Shown here: positions 16,048-25,097 of the stretch, piece by piece
How positions within the stretch are numbered: position 1 is the first letter of the stretch
Layout of the letters: each line of letters starts with the position of its first letter
Origin: Aggregatilineales bacterium
Lineage (GTDB): Bacteria; Chloroflexota; Anaerolineae; Aggregatilineales; Ch27
DNA: 64,000 nt
Direction: 5' to 3'
NCBI GenBank assembly: GCA_029976025.1
Contig: JARKNX010000021.1
Coordinates: forward strand, 1-64,000
The notes under the pieces: model-generated
What the model was told of the DNA's origin: nothing
What the model saw: the letters and a program-made list of their open reading frames with translations, nothing else
The model's database searches: none
Made by a program: the position numbers and the translations under genes

Positions 16048-17454
16048 CTAGAAAGCCATCGGCATATCGTCGGGCGGCTCGGTATGCGCTTCGACGAACA
16101 CGTTGTCCGGCCTCCGGACGAAGTAAAACAGCAGGAAGATCTCCGCCACCATCAGGGCGCCGTAGATCAGAGTGAACACCACCGTCGAGGTGGCGACCAT
16201 CGCCGCCGTCACATTGGGCGAGGCCGACTGGTCGGTGAAGAGCAGCCCGAACACGATCCACGGCTGCCGGCCTACCTCGGTCATGATCCAGCCGGTGGAG
16301 GTAGCGAGGTAGGGCAGCAGGATAGCGAACGGCAGCACCCACAGCAGGCGGCGCGACCCTTCGACCCTGCCCTGGTAGACGCGGAGCACTGCCCAGGCGG
16401 CCAGGAACAGCATCACGAAGCCCGCCCCGACCATCGCCCGGAAGCTCCAGTAGGTGACGGCGACGGGCGGCATATAGTCGCGGCCGGGGCCGTACTGTTC
16501 CTCGTACTGCGCCTGGATGTCATTGAGGCCCTCGACGACGGCGTTCGGATCGTTGTAGGCCAGGATGCTCAGGACGTACGGCACGCGGATGGAGAAAACC
16601 TCCTCCTTGCCGTCCAGCGTCCCGATGGTCAGGAGCGACAGGCCGGCCGGCCCTTCCGTCTGGAACAGGCCTTCGGCGGCGGCGACCTTCATCGGCTGGG
16701 TGCGGACGGTGTGCTGCATCTGGCTGTGGCCGATGAAGATGACCAGCACGACGCCGATCAGGCCGTAGATGGCCGCCCAGCGGAAGGAGCGCTGGAACAT
16801 CTCGGTGTGTTCCGGGGCCGGCTTGCGCAGGAGATGCCAGGCGCTGATACCCAGCACGAAGAAGGCAGCGGTCGTGAAGCCGGCCGTCAGGACATGGGGG
16901 AACTGCATCCACACGTTCGGGTTGGTCAGCAGGGCGCCGAAATCCGTCATCTGCGCCTGGGCGCCGTTGGCCGTCTCGACAATCTGGTAGCCGACGGGCT
17001 GCTGCATGAAGGAGTTGGCGACCAGAATCCACAGGGCCGAGATATTGGCGCCGATAGCGACCAGCCAGATGGTCAGGGCGTGGACCGCTTTGGGGAGCCG
17101 GTCCCAGCCGAAGATCCACAGACCGATGAAGACGGACTCCAGGAAGAAGGCCGCCAGCGCCTCGATAGCCAGCGGCGCCCCGAAGATGTCCCCCATGAAG
17201 CGGGAATATTCCGACCAGTTCATGCCGAACTGGAACTCCTGCACGATGCCGGTCACCACCCCCATGGCGAAGTTGATGACGAAGAGCTTGCCCCAGAACT
17301 TCGTCATCTTCTTGTAGACCTCATCCCCCGTGCGGACATAGACCGTTTGCATGACGGCGACCATAATGCCCAGGCCCAGGGTCAGCGGCACAAAGAAGAA
17401 GTGGTAGACGGTGGTGATGGCGAACTGCAGGCGGTCAAGAAACACAGGGTCCAT
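16048..17454 (-). CDS. cydA: Cytochrome bd quinol oxidase subunit I
   Basis: A 468-residue CydA with about nine membrane segments. His18 (TVYHFFF) is in the position of the heme b595 ligand. GWIMTEVGRQPW is the universally conserved motif near the quinol site. The Q-loop between the middle helices is of the short type, as in Gram-positive and CIO-type enzymes. Together with cydB it oxidises quinol, which links it functionally to the NADH dehydrogenase encoded downstream in the window. CTGGAGGCG lies upstream of the ATG. The upstream region (17455-17560) has -10-like sequences but no convincing complete promoter. Confidence 0.95.
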   Translation of the reverse strand: MDPVFLDRLQFAITTVYHFFFVPLTLGLGIMVAVMQTVYVRTGDEVYKKMTKFWGKLFVINFAMGVVTGIVQEFQFGMNWSEYSRFMGDIFGAPLAIEALAAFFLESVFIGLWIFGWDRLPKAVHALTIWLVAIGANISALWILVANSFMQQPVGYQIVETANGAQAQMTDFGALLTNPNVWMQFPHVLTAGFTTAAFFVLGISAWHLLRKPAPEHTEMFQRSFRWAAIYGLIGVVLVIFIGHSQMQHTVRTQPMKVAAAEGLFQTEGPAGLSLLTIGTLDGKEEVFSIRVPYVLSILAYNDPNAVVEGLNDIQAQYEEQYGPGRDYMPPVAVTYWSFRAMVGAGFVMLFLAAWAVLRVYQGRVEGSRRLLWVLPFAILLPYLATSTGWIMTEVGRQPWIVFGLLFTDQSASPNVTAAMVATSTVVFTLIYGALMVAEIFLLFYFVRRPDNVFVEAHTEPPDDMPMAF

Positions 17455-17798
17455 AGAATTTTCGCCTCCAGTTAAAATGGGGAGCGTGCGCCAGTCCTGA
17501 CTTTGCGCCGGCGCACGGACTATTACGCTGATTGTACGTCATCCGCTATTCGGCCCGTGAATGCCGGAATGCCCACCCGCCTGTGATAAATGTAACAAAG
17601 CGCCCCCCCATCCTCGTGTCCTTGACGTTGCCCCAGAACGAGGGAAGGAGGCGAGACGCCCCTCTCCACTTGTTGGAGAGGGGGCCGACCTCTGGTCGGT
17701 GGGGGTGAGGTATCCCGGCGACGCAGAAAGCGTATAATAATATAGAACATCCGTTAGTGTTACGGAGCGGCTCGCCGCCCGGTGTAAGCGAGGCCCCT
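17455..17798. other. Gene-free divergent region between cydA and the methyltransferase-nuclease gene
   Basis: 344 bp between divergent genes. Its left part should hold the cydA promoter (minus strand), of which only weak -10-like words are seen. The centre holds palindromic repeat copy 2 (17659-17699). The right part has a perfect TATAAT at 17733-17738 on the plus strand with a poor -35, probably the promoter of the methyltransferase gene. Confidence 0.5.
17659..17699. repeat. Intergenic palindromic repeat cluster, copy 2
   Basis: Two modules shared with the copy at 14969-15006: a hairpin CCCCTCTCCA/TGGAGAGGGG (17659-17683) and CCGACC-TCT-GGTCGG (17685-17699), followed by the same G-rich TGGGGGTGAGGT tail. 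Confidence 0.75.
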
Positions 17799-19472
17799 AT
17801 GCCCCCCCAGCCGATCACCCGCAATACCCTGTTTTATGGCGATAACCTCAACATCCTGCGCGAGTACATCCCCACCGCGTCAGTAGACCTGATCTATCTG
17901 GACCCGCCCTTCAACAGCAGCCGCAGCTACAACGTGCTGTTCAAGGACGAAAGCGGCCTCGATTCGGAGGCGCAGATCACGGCTTTTGAGGACACCTGGC
18001 ACTGGAGCGGCACCGCCGAGGATACCTGGCGGGCGCTGGTCTCCAGCGCGGACGTGCCGCAGGCCGTGGCGACGGCGATGGACGCCCTGATCCGCCTGAT
18101 CGGGCGCAACCAGATGATGGCCTACCTGGTCATGATGACCGCCCGGCTGGTGGAGCTGCACCGAGTGTTGAAGCCGACCGGCAGTCTGTACCTGCACTGC
18201 GACCCGACGGCGAGTCACTATCTAAAGGTGATTCTGGATGCGATTTTTGATTCGAGAAACTTTGTCAACGAAATAGACTGGAAACGCACGACAACCAAGA
18301 ACGATGCACGGCAAGGCGCAAAAAACTGGCCTCGCATTCACGATGTAATTCTCTATTACGCTAAATCATACGAGCGACTTGCGGTCTTTGAGCAGCCGTT
18401 CGCGCCTCATTCAGACGGGTACATTGCATCACATTACAGCCTGCGGGATGAAGATGGACGAGCCTACCAACTAGATAACCTCACTGCACCTGGCTCTGGC
18501 TCTCGAGGCCATCCGCAGTATGAGTTCCTGGGAGTAACTCGTTACTGGCGCTACAACCGAGAGAAAATGGAGCGGTTACTGACCGAAGGCAGAGTCGTTC
18601 AGCCTCGCCCTGGCGCGGTACCAAGATATAAGCGCTATCTTGATGAAATGGCAGGAATCGCTATTGGTGATTTTTGGGATGATATTCCCGCCCTCAACTC
18701 ACAGGCAAAGGAACGCCTCGGCTACCCCACGCAAAAACCTGTTGCCCTGCTGGAGCGCATCATCGCCGCCAGCAGCAACCCCGGCGACATCGTGCTCGAT
18801 CCCTTCTGCGGCTGCGGCACGGCCATCGCCGCCGCGGAAAAGCTGGGCCGCCGCTGGATCGGCATCGACATCACCCACCTCTCCATCGCCCTGCAAAAAT
18901 ACCGGCTGGAAGACGCCTTCGACCTCAAGCCTAAAACCGATTACGACGTCATCGGCGAGCCGGTCTCCGTGCAGGGCGCGATGCAACTGGCCCGCGATAA
19001 CCGCCACCAGTTCGAGTGGTGGGCGCTCTCGCTGGTGCAGGCCCGCCCCGTCGGCGGCGAAGCGGGCAGCAAGCGGGGCAAAAAGGGCGCGGACCGCGGC
19101 ATCGATGGCGTGATCACGTTTATCGATGAGGCCAACGCCAATCCCAAGCGCATCCTGGTGCAGGTTAAGTCCGGGCATGTGGGGGCCGGGATCGTCCGCG
19201 ATCTGGTGGGCACGGTGGAGCGCGAAAAAGCGGCCATGGGTGTGCTGCTGACGCTGGAAGCGCCCACCCGGCCTATGATCAACGAGGCGCTCTCCGCCGG
19301 GACCTATCGCTCCCCGCTGAACGGGCGGGAGTATCCGCGCATCCAGATTCTCTCGATTGAGGACCTGCTCGCCGGGCAGGTGGGCGTGAAGATGCCGATG
19401 GACCGCACGACCTTCAAGCAGGCGGAGCGCAGCGGCCCGTCCGATTCCGACCAGCCGCGGCTGTTTGAGTGA
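17799..19472 (+). CDS. Fused DNA methyltransferase (N4/N6, beta order) and PD-(D/E)XK-type nuclease domain
   Basis: A 557-residue protein. Catalytic motif IV DPPF (35-38) precedes the TQKP element (311-314) and the AdoMet motif DPFCGCGT (334-341) with IGIDI (354-358), the permuted beta order of amino methyltransferases. The target recognition region would lie between, at about 145-305. Beyond the methyltransferase, residues about 400-525 look like an Mrr-type nuclease domain: Asp436 in RGIDGVITF, then QVK at 455-457 (Q replacing E). This suggests a one-polypeptide restriction-modification enzyme or a modification-linked nuclease. Hand-counted GC is about 51% over 18241-18720 against 75% in a flanking 60-bp sample, so the recognition segment looks recently exchanged. 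ATG 17799 has a GAGG upstream; a GTG at 17757 is less likely. Confidence 0.8.
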   Translation: MPPQPITRNTLFYGDNLNILREYIPTASVDLIYLDPPFNSSRSYNVLFKDESGLDSEAQITAFEDTWHWSGTAEDTWRALVSSADVPQAVATAMDALIRLIGRNQMMAYLVMMTARLVELHRVLKPTGSLYLHCDPTASHYLKVILDAIFDSRNFVNEIDWKRTTTKNDARQGAKNWPRIHDVILYYAKSYERLAVFEQPFAPHSDGYIASHYSLRDEDGRAYQLDNLTAPGSGSRGHPQYEFLGVTRYWRYNREKMERLLTEGRVVQPRPGAVPRYKRYLDEMAGIAIGDFWDDIPALNSQAKERLGYPTQKPVALLERIIAASSNPGDIVLDPFCGCGTAIAAAEKLGRRWIGIDITHLSIALQKYRLEDAFDLKPKTDYDVIGEPVSVQGAMQLARDNRHQFEWWALSLVQARPVGGEAGSKRGKKGADRGIDGVITFIDEANANPKRILVQVKSGHVGAGIVRDLVGTVEREKAAMGVLLTLEAPTRPMINEALSAGTYRSPLNGREYPRIQILSIEDLLAGQVGVKMPMDRTTFKQAERSGPSDSDQPRLFE

Positions 19473-19853
19473 GGCGGGCCTCACCCTCGGTCCCTTTCCA
19501 TCTAGCGTGGAGAGGGAAGGGCGTGGGGCGCCTCCATCTCCGGCCTTTCTCGCTTGACAGGCGAAGGGGCATCTGGCTCCCCTCTCCCCGCGGCGAAGCC
19601 GCTAAAGTGGCGGCGATGTTGTCGCAGATGAGACGCTCCTCCCCTCTCCCCGCGGCGAAGCCGCAGAGGGAGAGGGGCCGGGGGTGAGGTCCTACTCTTT
19701 TTCCCCCGCCTGTGCTACACTCGCCGTTGTTCGCGGGGGCGAATTATCGCGACTGGATTGACGCCCGCCGCGCCGTGTGTTAATCTCGCCAATCAGACAG
19801 GTTTTACCCGATTGGCCGGCCTCCTGTGCCGGCAGCAGTCCGGGAGCGCGACC
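19473..19853. other. Gene-free region with palindromic repeats ahead of nuoA
   Basis: 381 bp between the methyltransferase-nuclease gene and nuoA. The first 210 bp are repeat copy 3 (see the separate entry). The rest holds an extended -10 (TGC-TACACT, 19713-19721) that could start the nuoABCD transcript, although no -35 is visible. An in-frame TTG at 19758 would extend nuoA but lacks conservation. Confidence 0.5.
19486..19691. repeat. Intergenic palindromic repeat cluster, copy 3, with a 26-bp direct repeat
   Basis: GC-rich palindromic array starting CCTCACCC and ending GGGGTGAGG. A 26-bp unit (19577-19602 and 19639-19664) containing CCCCTCTCCCC and the hairpin GCGGC-GAA-GCCGC is present twice, 62 bp apart. 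It shares the CTCTCC/GGAGAG-type modules with copies 1 and 2. Confidence 0.7.
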
Positions 19854-20207
19854 GTGCAAGACTTTTTGCCCATTGGGATTCTGATCCTGATCACTGTGCT
19901 GCTGGTGGTCTTTGTCTCGGTGATGTCCCGCCTGTTCGGGCCATTCCGCCCCACGCGGCGCAAGCAGATGCCCTATGAGAGCGGCGTGGACCCGATCGGC
20001 CCGGCCATCCGCCGCCTGCCGATCAAGTTCTACCTCACCGCCGTGCTGTTCATCCTGTTCGATATTGAGGTGGTATTCTTTTTGCCCTGGGCGGTTGTCA
20101 TGCGCCGGATGGGCCTGTTCGGATTGTTCGAGATGCTGATCTTCACCGCCATTTTGCTGGCCGGGTACGTTTATGCCTGGCGCAAAGGAGCGCTGCAATG
20201 GGAGTAG
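19854..20207 (+). CDS. nuoA: NADH-quinone oxidoreductase subunit A
   Basis: A 117-residue membrane subunit of complex I with three predicted helices. The hallmark segments are [11 protein letters not shown] in the loop and [13 protein letters not shown] in the second helix with its conserved acidic pair. It sits at the junction of the peripheral and membrane arms near the quinone cavity. The start is GTG 19854, with GGGAG about 8 bp upstream and the first helix beginning at once. Its stop overlaps the nuoB start by 10 bp, so the genes are co-translated. Confidence 0.95.
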   Translation: MQDFLPIGILILITVLLVVFVSVMSRLFGPFRPTRRKQMPYESGVDPIGPAIRRLPIKFYLTAVLFILFDIEVVFFLPWAVVMRRMGLFGLFEMLIFTAILLAGYVYAWRKGALQWE

Positions 20208-20716
20208 CCGCATCCGGGGCCGGCAAGACCGGCGCGCCCGGGATGGTCACCACAACGCTGGAAGAGATGGTCAACTGGGCGCGCTCCGGCGCGATGTGGC
20301 CGCTCGGCTTCGGCCTGGCCTGCTGTGCCATTGAGATGATGAGCACCCAGGCCAGCAGTTATGACCTCTCCCGCTTCGGGATGGAGCTGATGCGCCCCAG
20401 CCCGCGGCAAGCCGACATGATTATTGTAGCCGGGCGGGTGACCCGCAAGATGGCCCCCGTGCTGCGCCGGCTGTACGACCAGATGCCAGACCCCAAGTGG
20501 GTGCTGGCCATGGGCGACTGCGCCAGTTGCGGCGGCGTCTACAACAACTACGCCGTCGTGCAGGGCGTGGATGAGATTGTGCCGGTGGATGTTTACGTCG
20601 CCGGCTGTCCCCCCCGCCCGGAGCAGCTTATCCATGGCATCATGACCCTGCATGAGAAGGTGCGGGGCGAGCAGTCGTTCAGCAAGTGGCGCGGCGATTT
20701 CATCCGGCTCGGGTAG
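20198..20716 (+). CDS. nuoB: NADH-quinone oxidoreductase subunit B
   Basis: A 172-residue peripheral-arm subunit holding the terminal 4Fe-4S cluster N2. The ligands are visible as Cys42-Cys43 (GLACCAIEM), Cys108 (MGDCASCGG) and Cys137 (VAGCPPRPE). It passes electrons to quinone at the interface with NuoD. The extra N-terminal Gly/Ala stretch of about 15 residues is not conserved. It overlaps nuoA at its start and precedes nuoC by 40 bp. Confidence 0.97.
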   Translation: MGVAASGAGKTGAPGMVTTTLEEMVNWARSGAMWPLGFGLACCAIEMMSTQASSYDLSRFGMELMRPSPRQADMIIVAGRVTRKMAPVLRRLYDQMPDPKWVLAMGDCASCGGVYNNYAVVQGVDEIVPVDVYVAGCPPRPEQLIHGIMTLHEKVRGEQSFSKWRGDFIRLG

Positions 20717-20756
20717 GCGGGGCCGCCCGAGGCTTTGAGCAAGGCGAGATAAACGT

Positions 20757-21272
20757 ATGCAGCCCAGTGACCCGGTAGCCGCTCTTCGTCAGGCATTTCC
20801 GAAAGCTGTTCAGGACGTGATCCAGTTCCGCGGGGAGACGACGATTATCATCGACCCGCCGCAGATCGCCCGCGTCGCCGCCCACCTGCGCGACGCCGAA
20901 GGGCTGAAGTACAACTTCCTTGTCAGCATCGTCGGCGTTGACTACCTGCCGGAAAGCCCGCGCTTCGCCGTGGACTACCACCTGCACTCCCTGATCTTCA
21001 ACCAGGCGGTCCGGCTGAAGGTGCGCCTGGAGGAAGGCCAGTCCGTCCCCAGCGTGACGCCGCTCTGGTCGGGCGCCAACTGGCAGGAGCGCGAAGTCTA
21101 CGACATGTTCGGCATCACCTTTGAAGGCCACCCGGACCTCCGCCGTATCCTGATGCCGGAAGGGTGGGACGGCTTCCCCCATCGCAAGGATTACCCGCTG
21201 GGCTATGAAGTCGTCCAGTTCTCGTTTAACTTCGACGAGATTAACCGCAACAAACCTTACGCCAAAGAATAG
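20757..21272 (+). CDS. nuoC: NADH-quinone oxidoreductase subunit C
   Basis: A 171-residue NuoC (30-kDa subunit), separate from NuoD rather than fused as in Escherichia coli. The family motif [20 protein letters not shown] is intact, followed by [20 protein letters not shown]. It is a structural part of the peripheral connecting module. It is followed 52 bp later by nuoD on the same strand. Confidence 0.97.
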   Translation: MQPSDPVAALRQAFPKAVQDVIQFRGETTIIIDPPQIARVAAHLRDAEGLKYNFLVSIVGVDYLPESPRFAVDYHLHSLIFNQAVRLKVRLEEGQSVPSVTPLWSGANWQEREVYDMFGITFEGHPDLRRILMPEGWDGFPHRKDYPLGYEVVQFSFNFDEINRNKPYAKE

Positions 21273-21324
21273 CGGGCCGGCCTCCGCTGCGCCCGCAGCA
21301 CGTGAGTACCAACGGGAGCGCATC

Positions 21325-22575
21325 ATGACCATTTCCCCAGAGATGACCCGGTGGGAAGGGACGCTGGATGAGCTGAAGCACCTGGTATCGCCCCGGGCGC
21401 TGACCGGCGAGACTGTGCTGCTCAACATGGGGCCGCAGCACCCCAGCACGCACGGCGTGCTGCGCCTGCTGCTGGAGCTTGACGGCGAGCAGATCGTCAC
21501 CGTCGTGCCCGATATTGGCTACCTGCACACCGGCATCGAGAAGAACATGGAGTCCAAGCGGTACGAGCAGGCCATCGTCATGACCGACCGCATGGACTAC
21601 CTGGCTCCCTTCAGCAACAATCTGGTCTTCTGTCTGGCGATCGAAAAGCTGGCCGATATCGACGTGCCGGAGCGCGCCCAGATCATCCGCGTCCTGGTGG
21701 CGGAGTTGACGCGCCTCAACAGCCATCTGGTCTGGCTGGGCACGCACGCCCTGGACATCGGGGCCATGAGCGTCTTGCTTTACGCCTTCCGCGAGCGCGA
21801 GATGATCCTCGACATGTTCGAGATGATCTCCGGCCAGCGGATGATGGGCACGTACTTCCGCCCCGGCGGCGTCTGGCGCGATATCACCTCGGAATTCCTC
21901 CCGGCGGTGGAAAAATTCCTGGATTACCTGCCGGGCCGCATCGACGAATATGAGGCCCTGCTGACCAAAAACCCGCTGTGGGTTGACCGCACGCAGGGCA
22001 TCGGCGTCATCACGCCGGAGGATGCGATTGCGCTCGGCCTGGGCGGGGCGATCCTGCGAGCCAGCGGCGTCAACTTCGACGTGCGCAAGGCCGTCCCCTA
22101 CAGCGGCTATGAGACCTACGACTTCGATGTCCCGCTCGGCCTGCACGGCGACACCTACGACCGCTACATCGTCCGTGTCGAGGAGATGCGCCAGAGCCTC
22201 CGCATCATCCGCCAGGCCGCCGAACGCCTGACTAAAGTCAAAGGCCCATTCCGCACCGAGAATCGCAAGTTTGCGCCGCCGCCCCGCGCCGAGCTTGGCC
22301 AGAGCATGGAGGCCGTCATCCACCACTTCAAGCTGTGGACGGAAGGCTTCAATGTGCCCCGGGGCGAGGTGCAGGTCATGGTTGAAAGCCCGCGCGGCGT
22401 CCTGGCCTGTTACCTGAGCGGGGACGGCGGCAACAAGCCGCACCGGGTGCACTTCCGCACGCCATCGTTCGTCAATATTCAGGCTATCCCCTATGCCGCG
22501 CGCGGCCATCTGATTGCCGATCTGGTCGCCATTATCGGCACGTTTGATCCGGTCCTCGGAGACTGCGATCGTTAG
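21325..22575 (+). CDS. nuoD: NADH-quinone oxidoreductase subunit D
   Basis: A 416-residue NuoD (49-kDa subunit), which forms the quinone-binding cavity together with NuoB. The conserved GPQHPSTHGVLRLLLELDGE is near the N-terminus with the catalytic His of the cavity, and the C-terminus ends in the canonical DPVLGDCDR. The start is ATG 21325, 7 bp after CGGGAG; longer in-frame starts overlap nuoC and are not conserved. It closes the nuoABCD group; a HEAT-repeat gene begins 20 bp later in the same direction. Confidence 0.97.
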   Translation: MTISPEMTRWEGTLDELKHLVSPRALTGETVLLNMGPQHPSTHGVLRLLLELDGEQIVTVVPDIGYLHTGIEKNMESKRYEQAIVMTDRMDYLAPFSNNLVFCLAIEKLADIDVPERAQIIRVLVAELTRLNSHLVWLGTHALDIGAMSVLLYAFREREMILDMFEMISGQRMMGTYFRPGGVWRDITSEFLPAVEKFLDYLPGRIDEYEALLTKNPLWVDRTQGIGVITPEDAIALGLGGAILRASGVNFDVRKAVPYSGYETYDFDVPLGLHGDTYDRYIVRVEEMRQSLRIIRQAAERLTKVKGPFRTENRKFAPPPRAELGQSMEAVIHHFKLWTEGFNVPRGEVQVMVESPRGVLACYLSGDGGNKPHRVHFRTPSFVNIQAIPYAARGHLIADLVAIIGTFDPVLGDCDR

Positions 22576-22595
22576 TCGGACTGAACGAGGCGGAT

Positions 22596-23096
22596 ATGGC
22601 CTGGAAATGGCGGGAATGGCTGTCGCCGCTGCTGGAAATCTTCGAGCCGCCGCTGGACTCTCTGCCGTCGGATGAGCAGGTTCGGCGCATCCTGCGCGAT
22701 GTGAGCCGCCTGAAGAAGCCCACTCATTACGATCTGACCCGCGCCGCCGGCCAGCTCAGCGCGCTCGGGCAGCCGGCGGTGGACCCCCTGATCGTGGCTG
22801 CGCTCAGCAGCCGCAGCCGCTTTGCCCAGCAGGTCGCCGCGGAGGCGCTCGGCCTGATCGGCGATCGACAGGCTGTCATCCCCCTGATCGAGGTGCTGAA
22901 GATCGAGACCTTCGAGGTGGCTGTCTGCGCGGCCCGTGCGCTGGGCCGGCTGGGCGATGAGCGCGCCCGCGAGCCGCTGGAGTTCGCCGCGCGGTTCGGC
23001 TCAACGCGCGTCAAAGAGGCGGCGTCAGAGGCGCTCAGCAATCTGATGTACGCTGCCGCTGTTTACCCCGCCGGATCAGCACCGCCTCATTCCTGA
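22596..23096 (+). CDS. HEAT-repeat protein
   Basis: A 166-residue soluble protein with about three HEAT/PBS-lyase-type helical repeats (for example PAVDPLIVAALSSRSRFAQQ, AEALGLIGDRQAVIPLIEVL and AARALGRLGDERAREPLEFA). Such repeats form scaffolds or, in phycobilisome lyase relatives, cofactor-attachment factors. The position 20 bp after nuoD suggests co-transcription and perhaps a role in assembly of complex I, but this is inference only. GAGGCGGAT precedes the ATG. It ends before a strong terminator, so it is the last gene of the nuoABCD unit. Confidence 0.75.
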   Translation: MAWKWREWLSPLLEIFEPPLDSLPSDEQVRRILRDVSRLKKPTHYDLTRAAGQLSALGQPAVDPLIVAALSSRSRFAQQVAAEALGLIGDRQAVIPLIEVLKIETFEVAVCAARALGRLGDERAREPLEFAARFGSTRVKEAASEALSNLMYAAAVYPAGSAPPHS

Positions 23097-23114
23097 GTAC
23101 ACCGCAATTGAACG

Positions 23115-23151
23115 CGCCGGGGTGGCTCGCCAGCCGCCCCGGCGTCTTTTT
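23115..23151 (+). terminator. Intrinsic terminator of the nuoABCD-HEAT unit
   Basis: The stem CGCCGGGG (23115-23122) pairs with CCCCGGCG (23137-23144), extended inward by TGGC/GCCG with one mismatch. T and C follow, then five T residues (23147-23151). Confidence 0.85.
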
Positions 23152-23180
23152 GCCGGCCCGTGCGCGCGGCAGTATATAAT
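23150..23180 (+). promoter_or_regulatory. Possible promoter of the secreted hydrolase gene
   Basis: A perfect TATAAT at 23175-23180 with TTGCCG at 23150-23155. The spacer is 19 bp, longer than ideal, and the -35 overlaps the T tract of the preceding terminator. Confidence 0.4.
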
Positions 23181-23231
23181 GGGGGCGGGACATCACCCCC
23201 ACGGACCGGATTGTCATAAGGAGCGGAGAGA

Positions 23232-24926
23232 ATGGTGTTGAGGAGAATTGGGATCCTGACCGGGCTGCTGACGCTGATTTTGCCGCCGGCGATTCTGCCG
23301 CCGGCGATTCTGCCGGCGGCGGCCCTGGCTCAGGAGGCGTCGGCCTACGCCGTCGTGACGCACTATCCCGCCCCGGGCGGGATGGAGCCAGCGCCAACGG
23401 ATGCGGTGGCGGTGGCTTACGGTGTCTACAACAATCGCGAGAACGACTACCGCGCCGTGACGCAGGCGCGCGTGGACGAAGTCGCTGCCCTGATTGAGGC
23501 GGAGACCGGCTTCCGCCCCCTCATTCACAACGCCTGGGAAGACGCCGTCGAGGGCGCTGCCACGCTCCAGATCGTCAACAACGTCGCCGTGGAAGGCGCG
23601 CTTTACACGCTGTTCCTGCCGCCCGGCTGGACCAGAGCGGCCCGGCTGCCCGTCCTGCTCAGCGGCAACGGGGCCGGCACCAGCAACAACGAGCGCCTGT
23701 ACGCCGACAGGGAGATCATCCCGGCGCGGGTGGCCGCAGTCGGCGCGTCTGCTGAGGGCGGCGGCCTGATTGTCGCCATCAGCAACTGTGGCGGCACGGA
23801 GAGCCAGGGCGTCGATGAGCCGACCTACCGCTCGGTGGGCGCTTTTCTGAGCTGGATCGACGACAACGGCGGCGACAAGCGCAACGTGATCACCGCCGGG
23901 GGTAGCCGCGGCGGCGGCTCGGCTCTGATGTGGGCCATCAACCCGCTGGGGCTGGACTACGATGTGCGCACGGTGTTCGCCGTCGTCCCGCCCACGCATT
24001 ACGGCTCGCTCAGCCGCGCCAGCGTGCTGACTTACCCCTCCATGGCCAATATCGGCGCGCTGCTCAGCCATGCTGCGGACGCCTGGCGCTACGACAATCC
24101 GGATGCGCCGGTCAACGCTCAACCGTCGCCGTTTCTGGAGGCCATCCTCGGCACCGGCGACCCGGATGAGGCCGATGCCCGCAGCCCGATCGGCCTGGCT
24201 GAGAGGCTGGTCGGCAAGCAGGTCCTGATCGCCGCCGGGGCGCACGACGCTTTCTTCCCGCTTTCGCACTTTCTGGAATTCGACCGCCGGCTGGGGGAAC
24301 TGGATATCCCGCACACAATGATTCTCACTCTGGCCAGCGGGCATGAGAGCAGCCGCTTCTTTGAGCGATTGCTCTTCATCTACCTGCTCAGCCTGTCGCA
24401 CGGCGTGCAGACGACGCTGCCGGACGGCCGCTTCTATTTCATTGACGCTGATCCGGAGCAGGGCAGGCAGATTTCGCTGCGCGAGTTCTTCGCGGAGCGC
24501 GGCATCGAGGCTGACCCCGGCGACCTGCCGGTGATCGCCCAGTTCCCCTACCGGGCGGGCGTGGGCAACCCGGTCGATGTGGTTGTGTGCGGCAGGCCCG
24601 GCGACGCGATCGCTCTGACGCTGAGCGGCGCGGACGGCGCGGCTGTCTACGCGCTCCGGGCCACGCTGGACGCGACCGAGTGCGCGGCGGAACGGACTGC
24701 CTTCACCTTCGCCCCCGGCACGTACACCTGGGCGCTGACGGTCAACGGGCAGGCGGTCAACCCGCTCTACACGCCGACGCGCACGGCAGACGGCTGTGCC
24801 CTGCGCGCCGTGACCTACCTGGAGGCGGAGCAGCCCGTCCCGGCGGATACTTACGCCTACCGGCGCACTATGAGCTTCGGCCTGGATCAGTACAGCGGCA
24901 TCCCTGACGACTGCACGGTGGAATAG
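23232..24926 (+). CDS. Secreted alpha/beta-hydrolase-fold protein
   Basis: A 564-residue exported protein. The signal peptide is about 34 residues, ending at AALAQ, and contains a repeated ILPPA unit. The catalytic triad of an alpha/beta hydrolase is visible: Ser225 (AGGSRGGGSAL), Asp339 (GAHDAFFP) and His371 (SGHESSR). A core of strands and helices between about 120 and 380 fits an esterase or peptidase, and the C-terminal 150 residues look like a beta-rich accessory domain with a few Cys. The substrate is unknown. AAGGAGCGG lies a few bases before the ATG. It sits alone between two terminators, with its own promoter-like sequence. Confidence 0.7.
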   Translation: MVLRRIGILTGLLTLILPPAILPPAILPAAALAQEASAYAVVTHYPAPGGMEPAPTDAVAVAYGVYNNRENDYRAVTQARVDEVAALIEAETGFRPLIHNAWEDAVEGAATLQIVNNVAVEGALYTLFLPPGWTRAARLPVLLSGNGAGTSNNERLYADREIIPARVAAVGASAEGGGLIVAISNCGGTESQGVDEPTYRSVGAFLSWIDDNGGDKRNVITAGGSRGGGSALMWAINPLGLDYDVRTVFAVVPPTHYGSLSRASVLTYPSMANIGALLSHAADAWRYDNPDAPVNAQPSPFLEAILGTGDPDEADARSPIGLAERLVGKQVLIAAGAHDAFFPLSHFLEFDRRLGELDIPHTMILTLASGHESSRFFERLLFIYLLSLSHGVQTTLPDGRFYFIDADPEQGRQISLREFFAERGIEADPGDLPVIAQFPYRAGVGNPVDVVVCGRPGDAIALTLSGADGAAVYALRATLDATECAAERTAFTFAPGTYTWALTVNGQAVNPLYTPTRTADGCALRAVTYLEAEQPVPADTYAYRRTMSFGLDQYSGIPDDCTVE

Positions 24927-24958
24927 GGGGCCGGCGCAGCGGCTTCGCAGGAGGTAGA

Positions 24959-25001
24959 GGAGGGCGGTCCGGGTGTTGCAGCAGCGGGCCGCCCTCCTTT
25001 T
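24959..25001 (+). terminator. Intrinsic terminator after the secreted hydrolase gene
   Basis: The stem GGAGGGCGG (24959-24967) pairs with CCGCCCTCC (24989-24997) and is followed by TTTT (24998-25001). A directly repeated 10-mer TATGTTGAGT follows at 25001-25020. Confidence 0.85.
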
Positions 25002-25097
25002 ATGTTGAGTTATGTTGAGTTTTACATTATCCGGGGTATCCTAGACTATAGCGACCGGCATCATCGTGATTTATCTGCTGGCGAGGTGAGGATATCC

